Under the pieces are notes generated by a model. It did not search any database. It saw only the letters and a program-made list of their open reading frames with translations, and had not been told where the DNA came from. This document shows positions 1 to 7,042 of a stretch of 10,577 nucleotides of DNA, in pieces; position 1 is the stretch's first letter, and the number at the start of each line of letters is the position of its first letter. Source of the DNA: UBA1306 sp964396415 (GTDB lineage: Bacteria; Spirochaetota; Spirochaetia; Treponematales; Rectinemataceae); contig CAYNFM010000109.1 in the NCBI GenBank assembly GCA_964396415.1, positions 1 through 10,577 on the forward strand, in the 5' to 3' direction. Position numbers and translations under genes: made by a program.

Positions 1-66
1 GCTAATAAATCTTGATTACTATGCTTATATCTCCCTTGAAAAGGAGAAGAGCCGGTTTTATTAGTA

Positions 67-852
67 GTGAAGTGGGAAAGGGAGTCAGAGACGAAAATCC
101 ATGTTGCGGTGCTTCTAGGCGCGCTTACGCTGTACACGCCTGTGCTCGCGGCCGAGGAAGTCGTCCTTGGATCCGGGTTTTGGGCCATACTCTCGGATAG
201 TCACCTCCATGACCAGGGGAGCATGACGAAACTCATCAAGGATGCGTATGCTGGTGTCGGGATAACGATCCGCAGGGTAGAAATGCCGTGGGCGCGCATC
301 CTAGCCGCGATCGATGATGTCCCGAGTCCCATCGATGGGGGGTATCCCTTCGGAAAGACCCCGGAACGGGATGCGATCTACCTGTTCAGCGATCCGGTAG
401 GCTCGGCCACGCGGTACGTTTATTACAACACCGATAAGCCTTTTTCCTGGAAAACCATAGACGACATGAAGGGCCTGAGAATCGGCATCGTTCGCGGAGC
501 CGTATTCGGGGCGTATCATGAGCAATTGAGCGCGAGGATCAAGAGCGATCCGGGCTTCGCGACGATCGATCCGGCGAAGGACGATCCCGCGAATTTCATG
601 AAGCTCGCCGCGGGCAGGATCGACATCTGCTTCTGCGACGAGAACCAAGCAAAGCACGCGATCGCCCAATTATCCGTAGCGGATAGGGCAAAGATAAAAT
701 CGGCGGCGAAGCCGATCATGGATACGCAGCTCCTGTACGTCCTCTTCAAGAAAGACGCCCGCGGGGAGCGACTCCGCGACTTGCTTAATCAGGGGCTGAA
801 GAATTTATCTTCTTCCCTCGGAGCCAGGGGAGCGACCGATGCTGCGGACTAG
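67..852 (+). CDS. Periplasmic solute-binding protein (SBP_bac_3-like)
   Basis: This 261-residue protein starts with a basic stretch and a hydrophobic core ending at about residue 29 (VLAAEE), which is a typical Sec signal peptide, so the mature protein should be periplasmic. The mature part resembles the family-3 solute-binding fold. It has PW near residue 80, a KTPERD segment followed by FSDP (the usual 'KTPER...FSDP' element), GLRIGIVRGAVFG opening the second lobe, and an FMKLAAGRIDICFCDE segment. Length is normal for the family. The start is GTG at 67. It is the only usable start before the signal peptide, because an in-frame TGA lies at 37-39. The AAGGAG at 41-46 is about 20 nt away, which is long. 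No permease or ATPase gene is adjacent. The next gene, a histidine kinase, begins 35 nt downstream, so I infer a sensory role rather than transport. The ligand is unknown; amino acids are usual for the family. Confidence 0.82.
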   Translation: MKWERESETKIHVAVLLGALTLYTPVLAAEEVVLGSGFWAILSDSHLHDQGSMTKLIKDAYAGVGITIRRVEMPWARILAAIDDVPSPIDGGYPFGKTPERDAIYLFSDPVGSATRYVYYNTDKPFSWKTIDDMKGLRIGIVRGAVFGAYHEQLSARIKSDPGFATIDPAKDDPANFMKLAAGRIDICFCDENQAKHAIAQLSVADRAKIKSAAKPIMDTQLLYVLFKKDARGERLRDLLNQGLKNLSSSLGARGATDAAD

Positions 853-887
853 GAACCCTTTCCGACGACGCTGTCGCTGGATTCGCG

Positions 888-2258
888 ATGGCCGTCCCGA
901 TAATGGATATGCATAAGTCCAGGAGGCCCTGGTCGTCCTCGTTCAGGTTTCAGCTTCTCTCGTCCTCGATCCTCGTTTATTTTCTCACCACCATCTGCCT
1001 GGTGCTGTTCCTGTACGTGACTCAGGTGTCCAATTTGCGCGACAGGCTCCGTTCTGAGAAAAGCTACGTATTGGATTCGATCTCGGGCTCCCTCATACTT
1101 CCACTCTGGAATTTCGACTTCGACGCCAGCAAGAGCATCCTCGAGAGCGCGATGGGCTATCCCGACCTACGATCGGTAACCGCCTTCGACGAGAATGGTG
1201 AGTTCATAGGAGGCGTCGAGCGAGACGATTCGGGGAAGGTCCTGACGCTCGGCGCTCCCCCCACCGGCGCGGCTGGCTCGACGCCGGATCTCGTGGGGTC
1301 CAAGGAGATTTCCTACGGTGGGGCCGTCATCGGAAGCATTAGGATCGCCGTCACGGACAGGTTTGCGACGGCCGTCTTGATACGTCAGCTCTGGAAGAGC
1401 ATCGCGCTCTCGTCCATAATAATCCTGGCGGGGATAAATACCCTCTTCTTCATCGATCTCTCCAAGCGCAAGCGGGCGGAGACCGAGCATCTCGCCCGCG
1501 TCGCGGCGGAGATAGCGAATAAAACCAAATCGGACTTCCTGGCCAATATGTCTCACGAGCTCAGGACCCCTCTCAACTCGATTATCGGGTTCACGGAAGT
1601 GTTACAGGATTCCCTATATGGCCCATTGAACGAAAAGCAGAACGAGTATCTCGGCTACATCAACACGAGTGGCCGCCACCTCCTGGACCTCATCAACGAC
1701 ATCTTGGACTTGTCTAAAGTCGAGTCCGGCAGGACCGAAGTGGTCCTATCGTCCTTTCCCATCCGCGCCGTCCTCGACCTCTCTCAAACGATGCTGAAAG
1801 AGAGGGCGCTGAAGCACTCCATAACCCTCGAGTGCTCGATAGCCCCCGAAGCCGATATCGACCTAGTCTCCGACGAGCACAAAATCAAGCAAATCGTGTT
1901 CAATCTCCTGTCGAACGCGGTCAAGTTCACTTCCGACGGAGGGCGCGTGCGCATCGACGCGCGCAGTATGAGCGAGGGATTCATCGAGATCTCGGTGGCC
2001 GATACGGGAATCGGAATCAAAAAGGAGGATATCGGCCGTCTGTTCAAGGAATTCTCCCAGCTCGAATCGCCACTCCAAAAAAGGTACGAGGGGACGGGCC
2101 TCGGACTGGCCCTGTCAAAAAGATTGATCGAGATCCTGGGGGGATCCATCTCGGTGAAAAGCGAGGAAGGCGTAGGAAGCGTGTTCACGATCGCGATTCC
2201 TCTCGGCCCCGCGATCGCGAGATTGGGCGGCGCCAGCGGCGAGGACATCGCCTCATAA
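888..2258 (+). CDS. Membrane sensor histidine kinase
   Basis: This 456-residue kinase has a membrane segment at about 22-44, an extracytoplasmic sensor domain at about 45-168, and a second membrane segment at about 170-191. The sensor carries an LPLWNFD motif (about 71-77) followed by a YPDLRSVTAFDENG strand, a pattern seen in many small periplasmic kinase sensors. No HAMP domain is evident: a short helical linker leads into HisKA with MSHELRTPLN, phospho-acceptor H223. The HATPase domain has an N-box (about 332-347, N343), the G1 box DTGIG (372-376) and the G2 box GTGLGL (402-407), so it should be active. There is no attached receiver; receivers are supplied by the next two genes. Starts at 903 or 909 (M6, M8) are equally possible because no clear ribosome-binding site precedes 888. 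It sits 35 nt after the binding-protein gene and probably shares its transcript, so that protein may be its sensory partner. Confidence 0.9.
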   Translation: MAVPIMDMHKSRRPWSSSFRFQLLSSSILVYFLTTICLVLFLYVTQVSNLRDRLRSEKSYVLDSISGSLILPLWNFDFDASKSILESAMGYPDLRSVTAFDENGEFIGGVERDDSGKVLTLGAPPTGAAGSTPDLVGSKEISYGGAVIGSIRIAVTDRFATAVLIRQLWKSIALSSIIILAGINTLFFIDLSKRKRAETEHLARVAAEIANKTKSDFLANMSHELRTPLNSIIGFTEVLQDSLYGPLNEKQNEYLGYINTSGRHLLDLINDILDLSKVESGRTEVVLSSFPIRAVLDLSQTMLKERALKHSITLECSIAPEADIDLVSDEHKIKQIVFNLLSNAVKFTSDGGRVRIDARSMSEGFIEISVADTGIGIKKEDIGRLFKEFSQLESPLQKRYEGTGLGLALSKRLIEILGGSISVKSEEGVGSVFTIAIPLGPAIARLGGASGEDIAS

Positions 2259-2288
2259 AAAACCATCATGACCGCATTCGGGGAGACT

Positions 2289-2660
2289 ATGGCAAAAAAA
2301 GTTTTGATATGCGAGGACAATCCCATAAATAGGGTGCTGATGCGGGATCTCTTGGTCTTTTCCGGGCATGAGGTGATCGAAAGCGGCGACGGCCGGAGCT
2401 GCGTTGAGTTTGCGGCTTCCGATCCGCCCGATCTCATCGTCATGGACATTCAAATGCCCGTAATGAATGGCTACGAGGTCATGAGGATCCTTCGTAGGAT
2501 CCCGGCGACATCCGGTATCCCGATCATCGCGATTACGTCCTTCGCGATGGTCGGGGATAGGGAGAAGGCCATGGAAGCGGGGGCCGATGAGTACTTATCG
2601 AAGCCGATCGATACGCGCCAATTCCGCGAGCTGGTGGATAGATGGCTAAAACATGAATGA
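2289..2660 (+). CDS. Single-domain response regulator (DivK/CheY-like)
   Basis: This is a stand-alone receiver of 123 residues with no output domain. It shows the acidic pair ED near the N-terminus, the phospho-acceptor D53 in IVMDIQMP, the TS switch position in AITSFAM, and the conserved lysine in YLSKPID. The MNGYEVMRILR and AMVGDREKAMEAGADEY segments are very like DivK and the receivers of hybrid kinases. An upstream in-frame ATG at 2268 exists, but only ATG 2289 has a ribosome-binding site (GGGGAG at 2280-2285, rather close), and it puts the acceptor Asp at the usual position 53. The gene lies 30 nt after the kinase and 23 nt before the HD-GYP gene, so it is surely in the same operon. It may relay phosphate, compete with the HD-GYP receiver, or act through protein-protein contact. 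Confidence 0.9.
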   Translation: MAKKVLICEDNPINRVLMRDLLVFSGHEVIESGDGRSCVEFAASDPPDLIVMDIQMPVMNGYEVMRILRRIPATSGIPIIAITSFAMVGDREKAMEAGADEYLSKPIDTRQFRELVDRWLKHE

Positions 2661-2683
2661 ATGTCGGATCAAGGAGACCCAAA

Positions 2684-4192
2684 ATGCAAAAGGCTCGGAT
2701 TCTCTCGGTCGACGACGAGGCTGCGAACCTCGCCCTCATTGACGCGATCCTGACTCCCCTAGGCTACGAAGTCGTGGGCGTCGCCAACGGGAAGGATGCC
2801 CTCGAGAAGGTAGGGAAGACGAGGATAGACTTGATCCTGCTCGACGTCATGCTTCCCTCGATCGACGGATTCGAGGTATGCAGGACCCTGAAGGCGGACG
2901 AGCGCTTCAGGAAGATCCCGGTAGTCCTCATCACTTCGCTCGACTCGAAGGAGGACCGCATCAAGGGAATAGCGGCGGGGGCCGAGGATTTCATCTCGAA
3001 GCCCATCAATCAGCTCGAGGTCACCACGCGGATCGAAATGCTGCTGAAGGTTCGGGGACTCAACCTGCAAGTCGAGAACGCCTACGAGAATATCAGGGAA
3101 CTGACATCGTTCAGCAGGCAATTGATTCACGGCTATGATCCCCTGGCATTCGATTTCGCCGCGTATATCGAAAAGCTGACCTCTCGGCTCCTCGTTCCGG
3201 AAAGCGACTCAATCAAGCCCCCGAAGGAGATCGTGATATCCTACAGGGAGTCGGAAGCCATGAATAATCTCGTCTATCGAAGGCAGGACAAGAGCGTCAT
3301 CGGCCTGAAGTTCTCGAGCTCGCTCCTACACGGATTCTTCCCGCGGGGAAAGCCCTCGATCGGCTACCTGAACGCCTCCGAGCTGGATGAGCCTTCATGG
3401 CAGGCTTTCAAGAAAACCCTTGTGCGAACCGGAGTCGACGTCAGCAATCTCGTTTATTATCATGACGAGGAATTCACGGTAATCGCGGTAGGCTACCCGG
3501 ACGACGTTACCTCGCATAGCACGGCGGTCCTCGACAACCTCGTCCTCCTCATCATGTTCCTCAACTCGCTCTCCAAGCAGGTGCACGAGACGGAGGAGGC
3601 ATTTATCTACACCATCAACGCCCTATCGAGAGCCGCCGAGGTCAACGACGACGACACAGGCAATCATATCCTTCGCGTCGGCGAGTACGCGGCGGTCCTC
3701 GCCGAAATCCTCGGGTACCCGAAGCGGCTTATCGAGACGATACGCGTGCAGGCTCCGATGCACGATGTCGGGAAGATCCATACGCCGCCCGCCATCCTGA
3801 AGAAACCGGCCCCGCTCACGCCTGATGAGGCAGCGATCATGAAGGAGCATCCCGTGCACGGCTCCAATATTCTCGGCGACCATCCTCGACTGGCGCTCGC
3901 GAGGAATATCGCCCTGACGCACCACGAACGATGGGACGGCTCCGGATACCCGAAGGGGCTGAAGGGAGAGCAGATACCGATCGAGGGGCGAATCGTGACT
4001 ATCGCGGACCAATACGACGCTTTGAGGAATAAGAGGGTATACAAGCCCGCGATCGATCACTCGACCGCATGCTCGATCCTGCTGGAGGGAGACGGACGGA
4101 CAAAGCCCCAGCACTTCGATCCGGGCATCCTCTCCGCGTTCAAGAAATCGAGCGGGAGATTCGAGGAGATTTTCCATCAGTTGGGGGATTGA
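2684..4192 (+). CDS. Receiver-HD-GYP response regulator (putative c-di-GMP phosphodiesterase)
   Basis: This 502-residue, three-part protein starts with a receiver domain (about 4-122) with acceptor D54 in LILLDVMLP and lysine in FISKPIN. A middle region (about 125-300) follows that I do not recognise; it may be GAF-like. The HD-GYP domain occupies about 305-490. It opens with TGNHILRVGEYA and has the HD pair H360-D361 in MHDVGKI, the second metal-site histidines H413-H414, and the GYP signature GSGYP (419-423), followed by DQYDAL. With these residues intact it should hydrolyse c-di-GMP, as RpfG-type proteins do. The start at ATG 2684 is chosen over ATG 2657 because AAGGAG at 2671-2676 stands 7 nt upstream. 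It is the last gene of the cassette and is followed by a stem-loop. The cognate kinase is very probably the one encoded at 888-2258. Confidence 0.92.
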   Translation: MQKARILSVDDEAANLALIDAILTPLGYEVVGVANGKDALEKVGKTRIDLILLDVMLPSIDGFEVCRTLKADERFRKIPVVLITSLDSKEDRIKGIAAGAEDFISKPINQLEVTTRIEMLLKVRGLNLQVENAYENIRELTSFSRQLIHGYDPLAFDFAAYIEKLTSRLLVPESDSIKPPKEIVISYRESEAMNNLVYRRQDKSVIGLKFSSSLLHGFFPRGKPSIGYLNASELDEPSWQAFKKTLVRTGVDVSNLVYYHDEEFTVIAVGYPDDVTSHSTAVLDNLVLLIMFLNSLSKQVHETEEAFIYTINALSRAAEVNDDDTGNHILRVGEYAAVLAEILGYPKRLIETIRVQAPMHDVGKIHTPPAILKKPAPLTPDEAAIMKEHPVHGSNILGDHPRLALARNIALTHHERWDGSGYPKGLKGEQIPIEGRIVTIADQYDALRNKRVYKPAIDHSTACSILLEGDGRTKPQHFDPGILSAFKKSSGRFEEIFHQLGD

Positions 4193-4200
4193 TCGGGGCG

Positions 4201-4236
4201 GGCCATGCTCGGAGGCGGAACGGGAGAGCATGTGCC
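4201..4236 (+). terminator. Stem-loop after the sensory operon
   Basis: Arms GGC-CATGCTC (4201-4210) and GAGCATG-T-GCC (4226-4236) pair over 10 bp with one bulged T, around a 15-nt loop. It begins 8 nt after the HD-GYP stop codon. The following ATTAATATT is AT-rich but not a true T-run. A transcription terminator or a 3'-end stabilising hairpin is the likeliest role, and I am not sure which. Confidence 0.45.
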
Positions 4237-4508
4237 ATTAATATTCCTGCGAGCGAAAGTACGCTTGAAAACGACATCCATACCAAGGGGGAGTCAAAGT
4301 CGACGAGTACTCGCCACACTCCGACCATCTGATTTTAAGGGCCGGGCGGTGGCGCTTGCCACAAAACAAGCTTTAGACTAGTCCTTCTCCTGATACCCGA
4401 TCGTCCGTCCGAAAAGCGGCCGCTGATTAGGCATAAGAACCTCCTTGGCCCCATTATACTTTCAAACCGGCGAGTTTTAGGAGAGAATCAGATGAGCGGG
4501 AGGTTGCT
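4237..4508. other. Intergenic region upstream of the ABM/cfa pair
   Basis: I see no convincing gene here. It holds a 10-nt palindrome CGAGTACTCG at 4304-4313, a short hairpin GTGGC-GCTT-GCCAC at 4349-4362 with no T-run, and a 10-nt palindrome AGCGGCCGCT at 4415-4424. A -10-like TATACT lies at 4455-4460 with no recognisable -35 box at the right distance. The promoter of the following two genes is presumably in this stretch, but only the TATACT hints at where. Confidence 0.3.
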
Positions 4509-4820
4509 ATGGGCCTGATCGGTATCGTCGCGTACAGGGCAAAAGAGGGGATGGAACGTAAATTCCTGTCTAGCATCCGGAAACACGCACCATTGCTACG
4601 TTCTCTAGGTGGAATCTCCGAGGCGTCCTTTTTAATGAAGTCCGTTGACAGGAGTGTCATCGAGGTCTTCGAGTGGCAGAGCGTGGCCGCAAAGAGGAAG
4701 GCCATGAAATCCGAAGAGCTTTGGAAGCTTTGGGGAGAAATCGAGAAATACGGCACGAAGGTCAAACTCTCGTCCATTCCCGAGACAAGAGAGATTATCT
4801 CCAATTTCAAATCGATATAG
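4509..4820 (+). CDS. Small ABM-like (dimeric alpha-beta barrel) protein
   Basis: This 103-residue cytoplasmic protein has no signal peptide or membrane segment. The pattern fits the ABM-type dimeric alpha-beta barrel: a first strand GLIGIVAYRAKEG, an amphipathic helix, a middle strand around SEASFLMKSVDRSVIEVFEW, a helix rich in Lys/Glu (about 59-82), and a last strand TKVKLSSI. Such proteins include small monooxygenases, but also many of unknown activity. I see no residue that proves catalysis here. GGGAGG at 4498-4503, 5 nt from ATG 4509, supports the start. The cfa start lies 36 nt after the stop codon, so the two are probably co-transcribed. Family assignment rests on pattern only. The link to membrane-lipid modification is inference from position. 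Confidence 0.72.
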   Translation: MGLIGIVAYRAKEGMERKFLSSIRKHAPLLRSLGGISEASFLMKSVDRSVIEVFEWQSVAAKRKAMKSEELWKLWGEIEKYGTKVKLSSIPETREIISNFKSI

Positions 4821-4845
4821 GTGCATCGCTCTCAAATACACTCAT

Positions 4846-4856
4846 AGGAGGTGATC
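4846..4856 (+). promoter_or_regulatory. Full-length Shine-Dalgarno of cfa
   Basis: AGGAGGTGATC is a perfect 11-nt complement of the usual 16S rRNA 3' end (GATCACCTCCT). It places the start at ATG 4857, 5 nt after AGGAGG. The GTG at 4851, also in frame, lies inside this site and is not a credible start. Confidence 0.85.
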
Positions 4857-5978
4857 ATGGATGGCGCGCGACGTATCGTACAGGAAATTCTGGAGGTTGC
4901 GGACGTAGCCGTGAACGGGGAGCGCCCCTGGGACCTCCGCGTGCATAACGAGGGTTTTTTCGGTCGCGTACTCGCTGGGGGTTCTCTCGCCTTGGGCGAG
5001 TCATATATGGATGGCTGGTGGGATTGCGAAAGGCTTGATGAGCTTATAACGCGCATTCTCGAGAACGATCTTCAGCAAAGGGTCCGCCCATCATTGAGAG
5101 TCGCCATCCTTTGGCTAAGATCGATGTTCCTCAATGCTCAACGCAAGAGCCGAGCCTACGAGATTGGCGAGCGGCATTATGATCTTGGCAATGACCTTTA
5201 CCGAATCATGCTCGACAAAGGGATGAATTACAGTTGCGGCTACTGGAAGCGCGCGAAAGATCTGGATGGAGCCCAGGAAGACAAGCTTGAGCTCATCTGC
5301 CGAAAGATCAAACTCGAAAAAGGCATGCGTGTCCTGGACATTGGTTGCGGTTGGGGCGGATTTGCGCGGTATGCGGCCCAGAGGCATGGCATTCAGGTGA
5401 TCGGCATCACGGTCTCGAAAGAACAGGCGTCGATAGCTAAGGAGCGAGGTCGGGATCTGCCCGTGGAGATTAGGCTTCAGGACTATCGCGATCTCGACGG
5501 GACCTTCGATCGGATCGTATCTGTAGGTATGATCGAGCACGTAGGCGTGAAGAATTATCGCGCGTACATGAATATCGCGGCGCGCTGCCTCGCGCCAGAC
5601 GGGCTATTCCTCCTGCACACCATCGGCAGCAACGTGTCCACTCGTTACGGCGATCCGTGGACCGATAAATACATTTTCCCCAATGGGATGGTGCCTTCGC
5701 TCCGACAGCTCGCCAAGGCTGCCGAGGGACTATTCAAGCTCGAAGACCTGCATAATTTCGCCCAGTATTACGATCCTACACTCATGGCCTGGCACGCGAA
5801 CTTTATCTCCAGGTGGGACCAAATAAAGGATCAATACGGAGAACGATTCTTTAGGATGTGGCGCTACTATTTATTAAGCAGCGCGGCGTCCTTTCGTTCC
5901 GGACTGGCCCGGCTTTGGCAGATGGTTTTCTCTCCGCTCAATTCCACTTCAATCTATGAAAGGATTCCGGACTTATGA
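4857..5978 (+). CDS. cfa: Cyclopropane-fatty-acyl-phospholipid synthase
   Basis: This enzyme adds a methylene group from S-adenosylmethionine across the double bond of unsaturated acyl chains in membrane phospholipids. It acts at the inner face of the membrane, usually in stationary phase or under acid or solvent stress. The protein has 373 residues (the E. coli enzyme has 382). An N-terminal domain contains GESYMDGWWDCERLDEL. It is followed by the catalytic methyltransferase domain with YSCGYW and the SAM loop VLDIGCGWGG. From memory of E. coli Cfa, residues C139, E239, H266, I268 and Y317 line the active site; with a constant offset of 12, C127, E227, H254, I256 and Y305 are all present here, so the enzyme should be active. 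It is probably co-transcribed with the small gene upstream. Its stop codon lies 15 nt from the stop of the convergent aldo/keto reductase gene. Confidence 0.96.
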   Translation: MDGARRIVQEILEVADVAVNGERPWDLRVHNEGFFGRVLAGGSLALGESYMDGWWDCERLDELITRILENDLQQRVRPSLRVAILWLRSMFLNAQRKSRAYEIGERHYDLGNDLYRIMLDKGMNYSCGYWKRAKDLDGAQEDKLELICRKIKLEKGMRVLDIGCGWGGFARYAAQRHGIQVIGITVSKEQASIAKERGRDLPVEIRLQDYRDLDGTFDRIVSVGMIEHVGVKNYRAYMNIAARCLAPDGLFLLHTIGSNVSTRYGDPWTDKYIFPNGMVPSLRQLAKAAEGLFKLEDLHNFAQYYDPTLMAWHANFISRWDQIKDQYGERFFRMWRYYLLSSAASFRSGLARLWQMVFSPLNSTSIYERIPDL

Positions 5979-5993
5979 CTTCAATACGAGATC

Positions 5994-6995
5994 TTACTTT
6001 TCCTTTGATCGCTCGCTGTCCAAGCTGGACATTCCGGCTTCATCATAGCGTCCCCCGGCGACCTCAGAAACGGGGATCGCCCGTTCAATCTCTTCTAAAT
6101 CCAAGGGCGAGAGCGAGAACTCCAGCGCGCAGAGAGAATCGCGAAGCTGCCGCCTGTTCCTCGCCCCCAGAAGCGGAATGATGTCATCGCCGCGAGAGAG
6201 CGCCCAAGCGCAAGCAAGCTGCGCGCTAGTGACCCGCAATCTTTTCGCGACCGCATCGAGCGACTGGACGAGAGCGAGATTTCGTCCGATGTTCCCCTCC
6301 TGAAAACGCGGGAACCTTCCGCGAATGTCGGTCTTCCCTCGTTCCGGGGGCCCGACGCGAGCCAAGAGACCGCGGGAGAGGATGCCGTAGGCCGTCACTC
6401 CGATGCCCAGCTCGCGCAAGGTCGGCAGGATCTCCCTCTCTAGGCTCCTCGACATCAGCGAGTACTCTATCTGCAGCGCCGTGATCGGATGCGCCGCGTG
6501 CGCACGCCTGATCGTGGCGGCTCCCACTTCCGACAATCCGATATACCGTACATAGCCGGCTTTCACCATGTCGGCCACGGCCCCGACTGTGTCTTCAATC
6601 GGCACCTGCGAGTCCAGACGTGACGGTTGGTAGAGATCTACATAGTCGGTGCCCAGGCGCGTCAGGGTGTAGGTGAGAAAGGTCTTGACCGAGGCTGGGC
6701 GCCCATCGAAACCGATGAATCGGCCCGACGGCTCGAGTTGCGCCCCGAACTTCACTTGGATGAAGGCCTTGTCTCGCTTGCCCCCTTTCAGCGCCTCCCG
6801 CAGGAGAAGCTCGTTGTGCCCTCTGCCGTAAAAGTCTCCTGTGTCCAGCAGGGTGACTCCTCGTTCGAGAGCTTCCTGAATGGTGGCGATGCTCTCCGCG
6901 TCGTCCACAGGGCCATAAGTGCCTGACATCGCCATGCAGCCCAGGCCGACAGCCGAAACCTCAGGTCCATGGACCCCAAGATGGCGCGTCTTCAT
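5994..6995 (-). CDS. Aldo/keto reductase
   Basis: This 333-residue cytoplasmic NADPH-dependent oxidoreductase has a TIM-barrel fold. Family marks are RHLGVHGPEVSAVGLGCMAM at the N-terminus, LLDTGDFYGRGHNELL (D51 and Y56 of the catalytic tetrad), K82 in VKFG, and YGILSRGLL later on. The fourth tetrad position, normally His, is Ser125 in the segment LYQPSRLD. Related bacterial proteins often have YQPAR there, so this looks like a subgroup trait rather than damage. ATG 6995 (complement of 6993-6995) is the start because AAGGAGGAG (complement of 6998-7006) lies just upstream; an in-frame ATG 7 codons earlier lacks a site. It is the last gene of a three-gene leftward operon, 47 nt after the SDR gene. 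The substrate is unknown; a reactive aldehyde or sugar-derived carbonyl is typical. Confidence 0.93.
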   Translation of the reverse strand: MKTRHLGVHGPEVSAVGLGCMAMSGTYGPVDDAESIATIQEALERGVTLLDTGDFYGRGHNELLLREALKGGKRDKAFIQVKFGAQLEPSGRFIGFDGRPASVKTFLTYTLTRLGTDYVDLYQPSRLDSQVPIEDTVGAVADMVKAGYVRYIGLSEVGAATIRRAHAAHPITALQIEYSLMSRSLEREILPTLRELGIGVTAYGILSRGLLARVGPPERGKTDIRGRFPRFQEGNIGRNLALVQSLDAVAKRLRVTSAQLACAWALSRGDDIIPLLGARNRRQLRDSLCALEFSLSPLDLEEIERAIPVSEVAGGRYDEAGMSSLDSERSKEK

Positions 6996-7042
6996 AGCTC
7001 CTCCTTGCCAAAGCATTCCAGAGTTAAACTATCGATTATGGT

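Noticed and set aside
1784..2449. A 221-codon open frame on the - strand across the kinase and receiver genes.
   Set aside because: It lies opposite two clear genes with intact motifs, spans their boundary, and its translation has no recognisable domain. It is a by-product of codon bias in the real genes.
3623..4231. A 202-codon open frame on the - strand opposite the HD-GYP domain.
   Set aside because: The + strand carries every catalytic HD-GYP residue here, while the opposite frame has no family features and no ribosome-binding site.
4349..4362. The GTGGC-GCTT-GCCAC hairpin as an intrinsic terminator.
   Set aside because: The stem is only 5 bp with no T-run on either strand, and it is 157 nt from the nearest upstream stop codon.
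4415..4424. The AGCGGCCGCT palindrome as a regulatory operator.
   Set aside because: It is short and GC-only in its core, includes a common 8-base palindrome, and is not positioned against a recognisable promoter.
7014..7016. An upstream ATG for the aldo/keto reductase, giving 7 extra residues.
   Set aside because: The extra codons would cover the strong AAGGAGGAG site that serves the ATG at 6995, and family proteins begin at the KTRHLG element.
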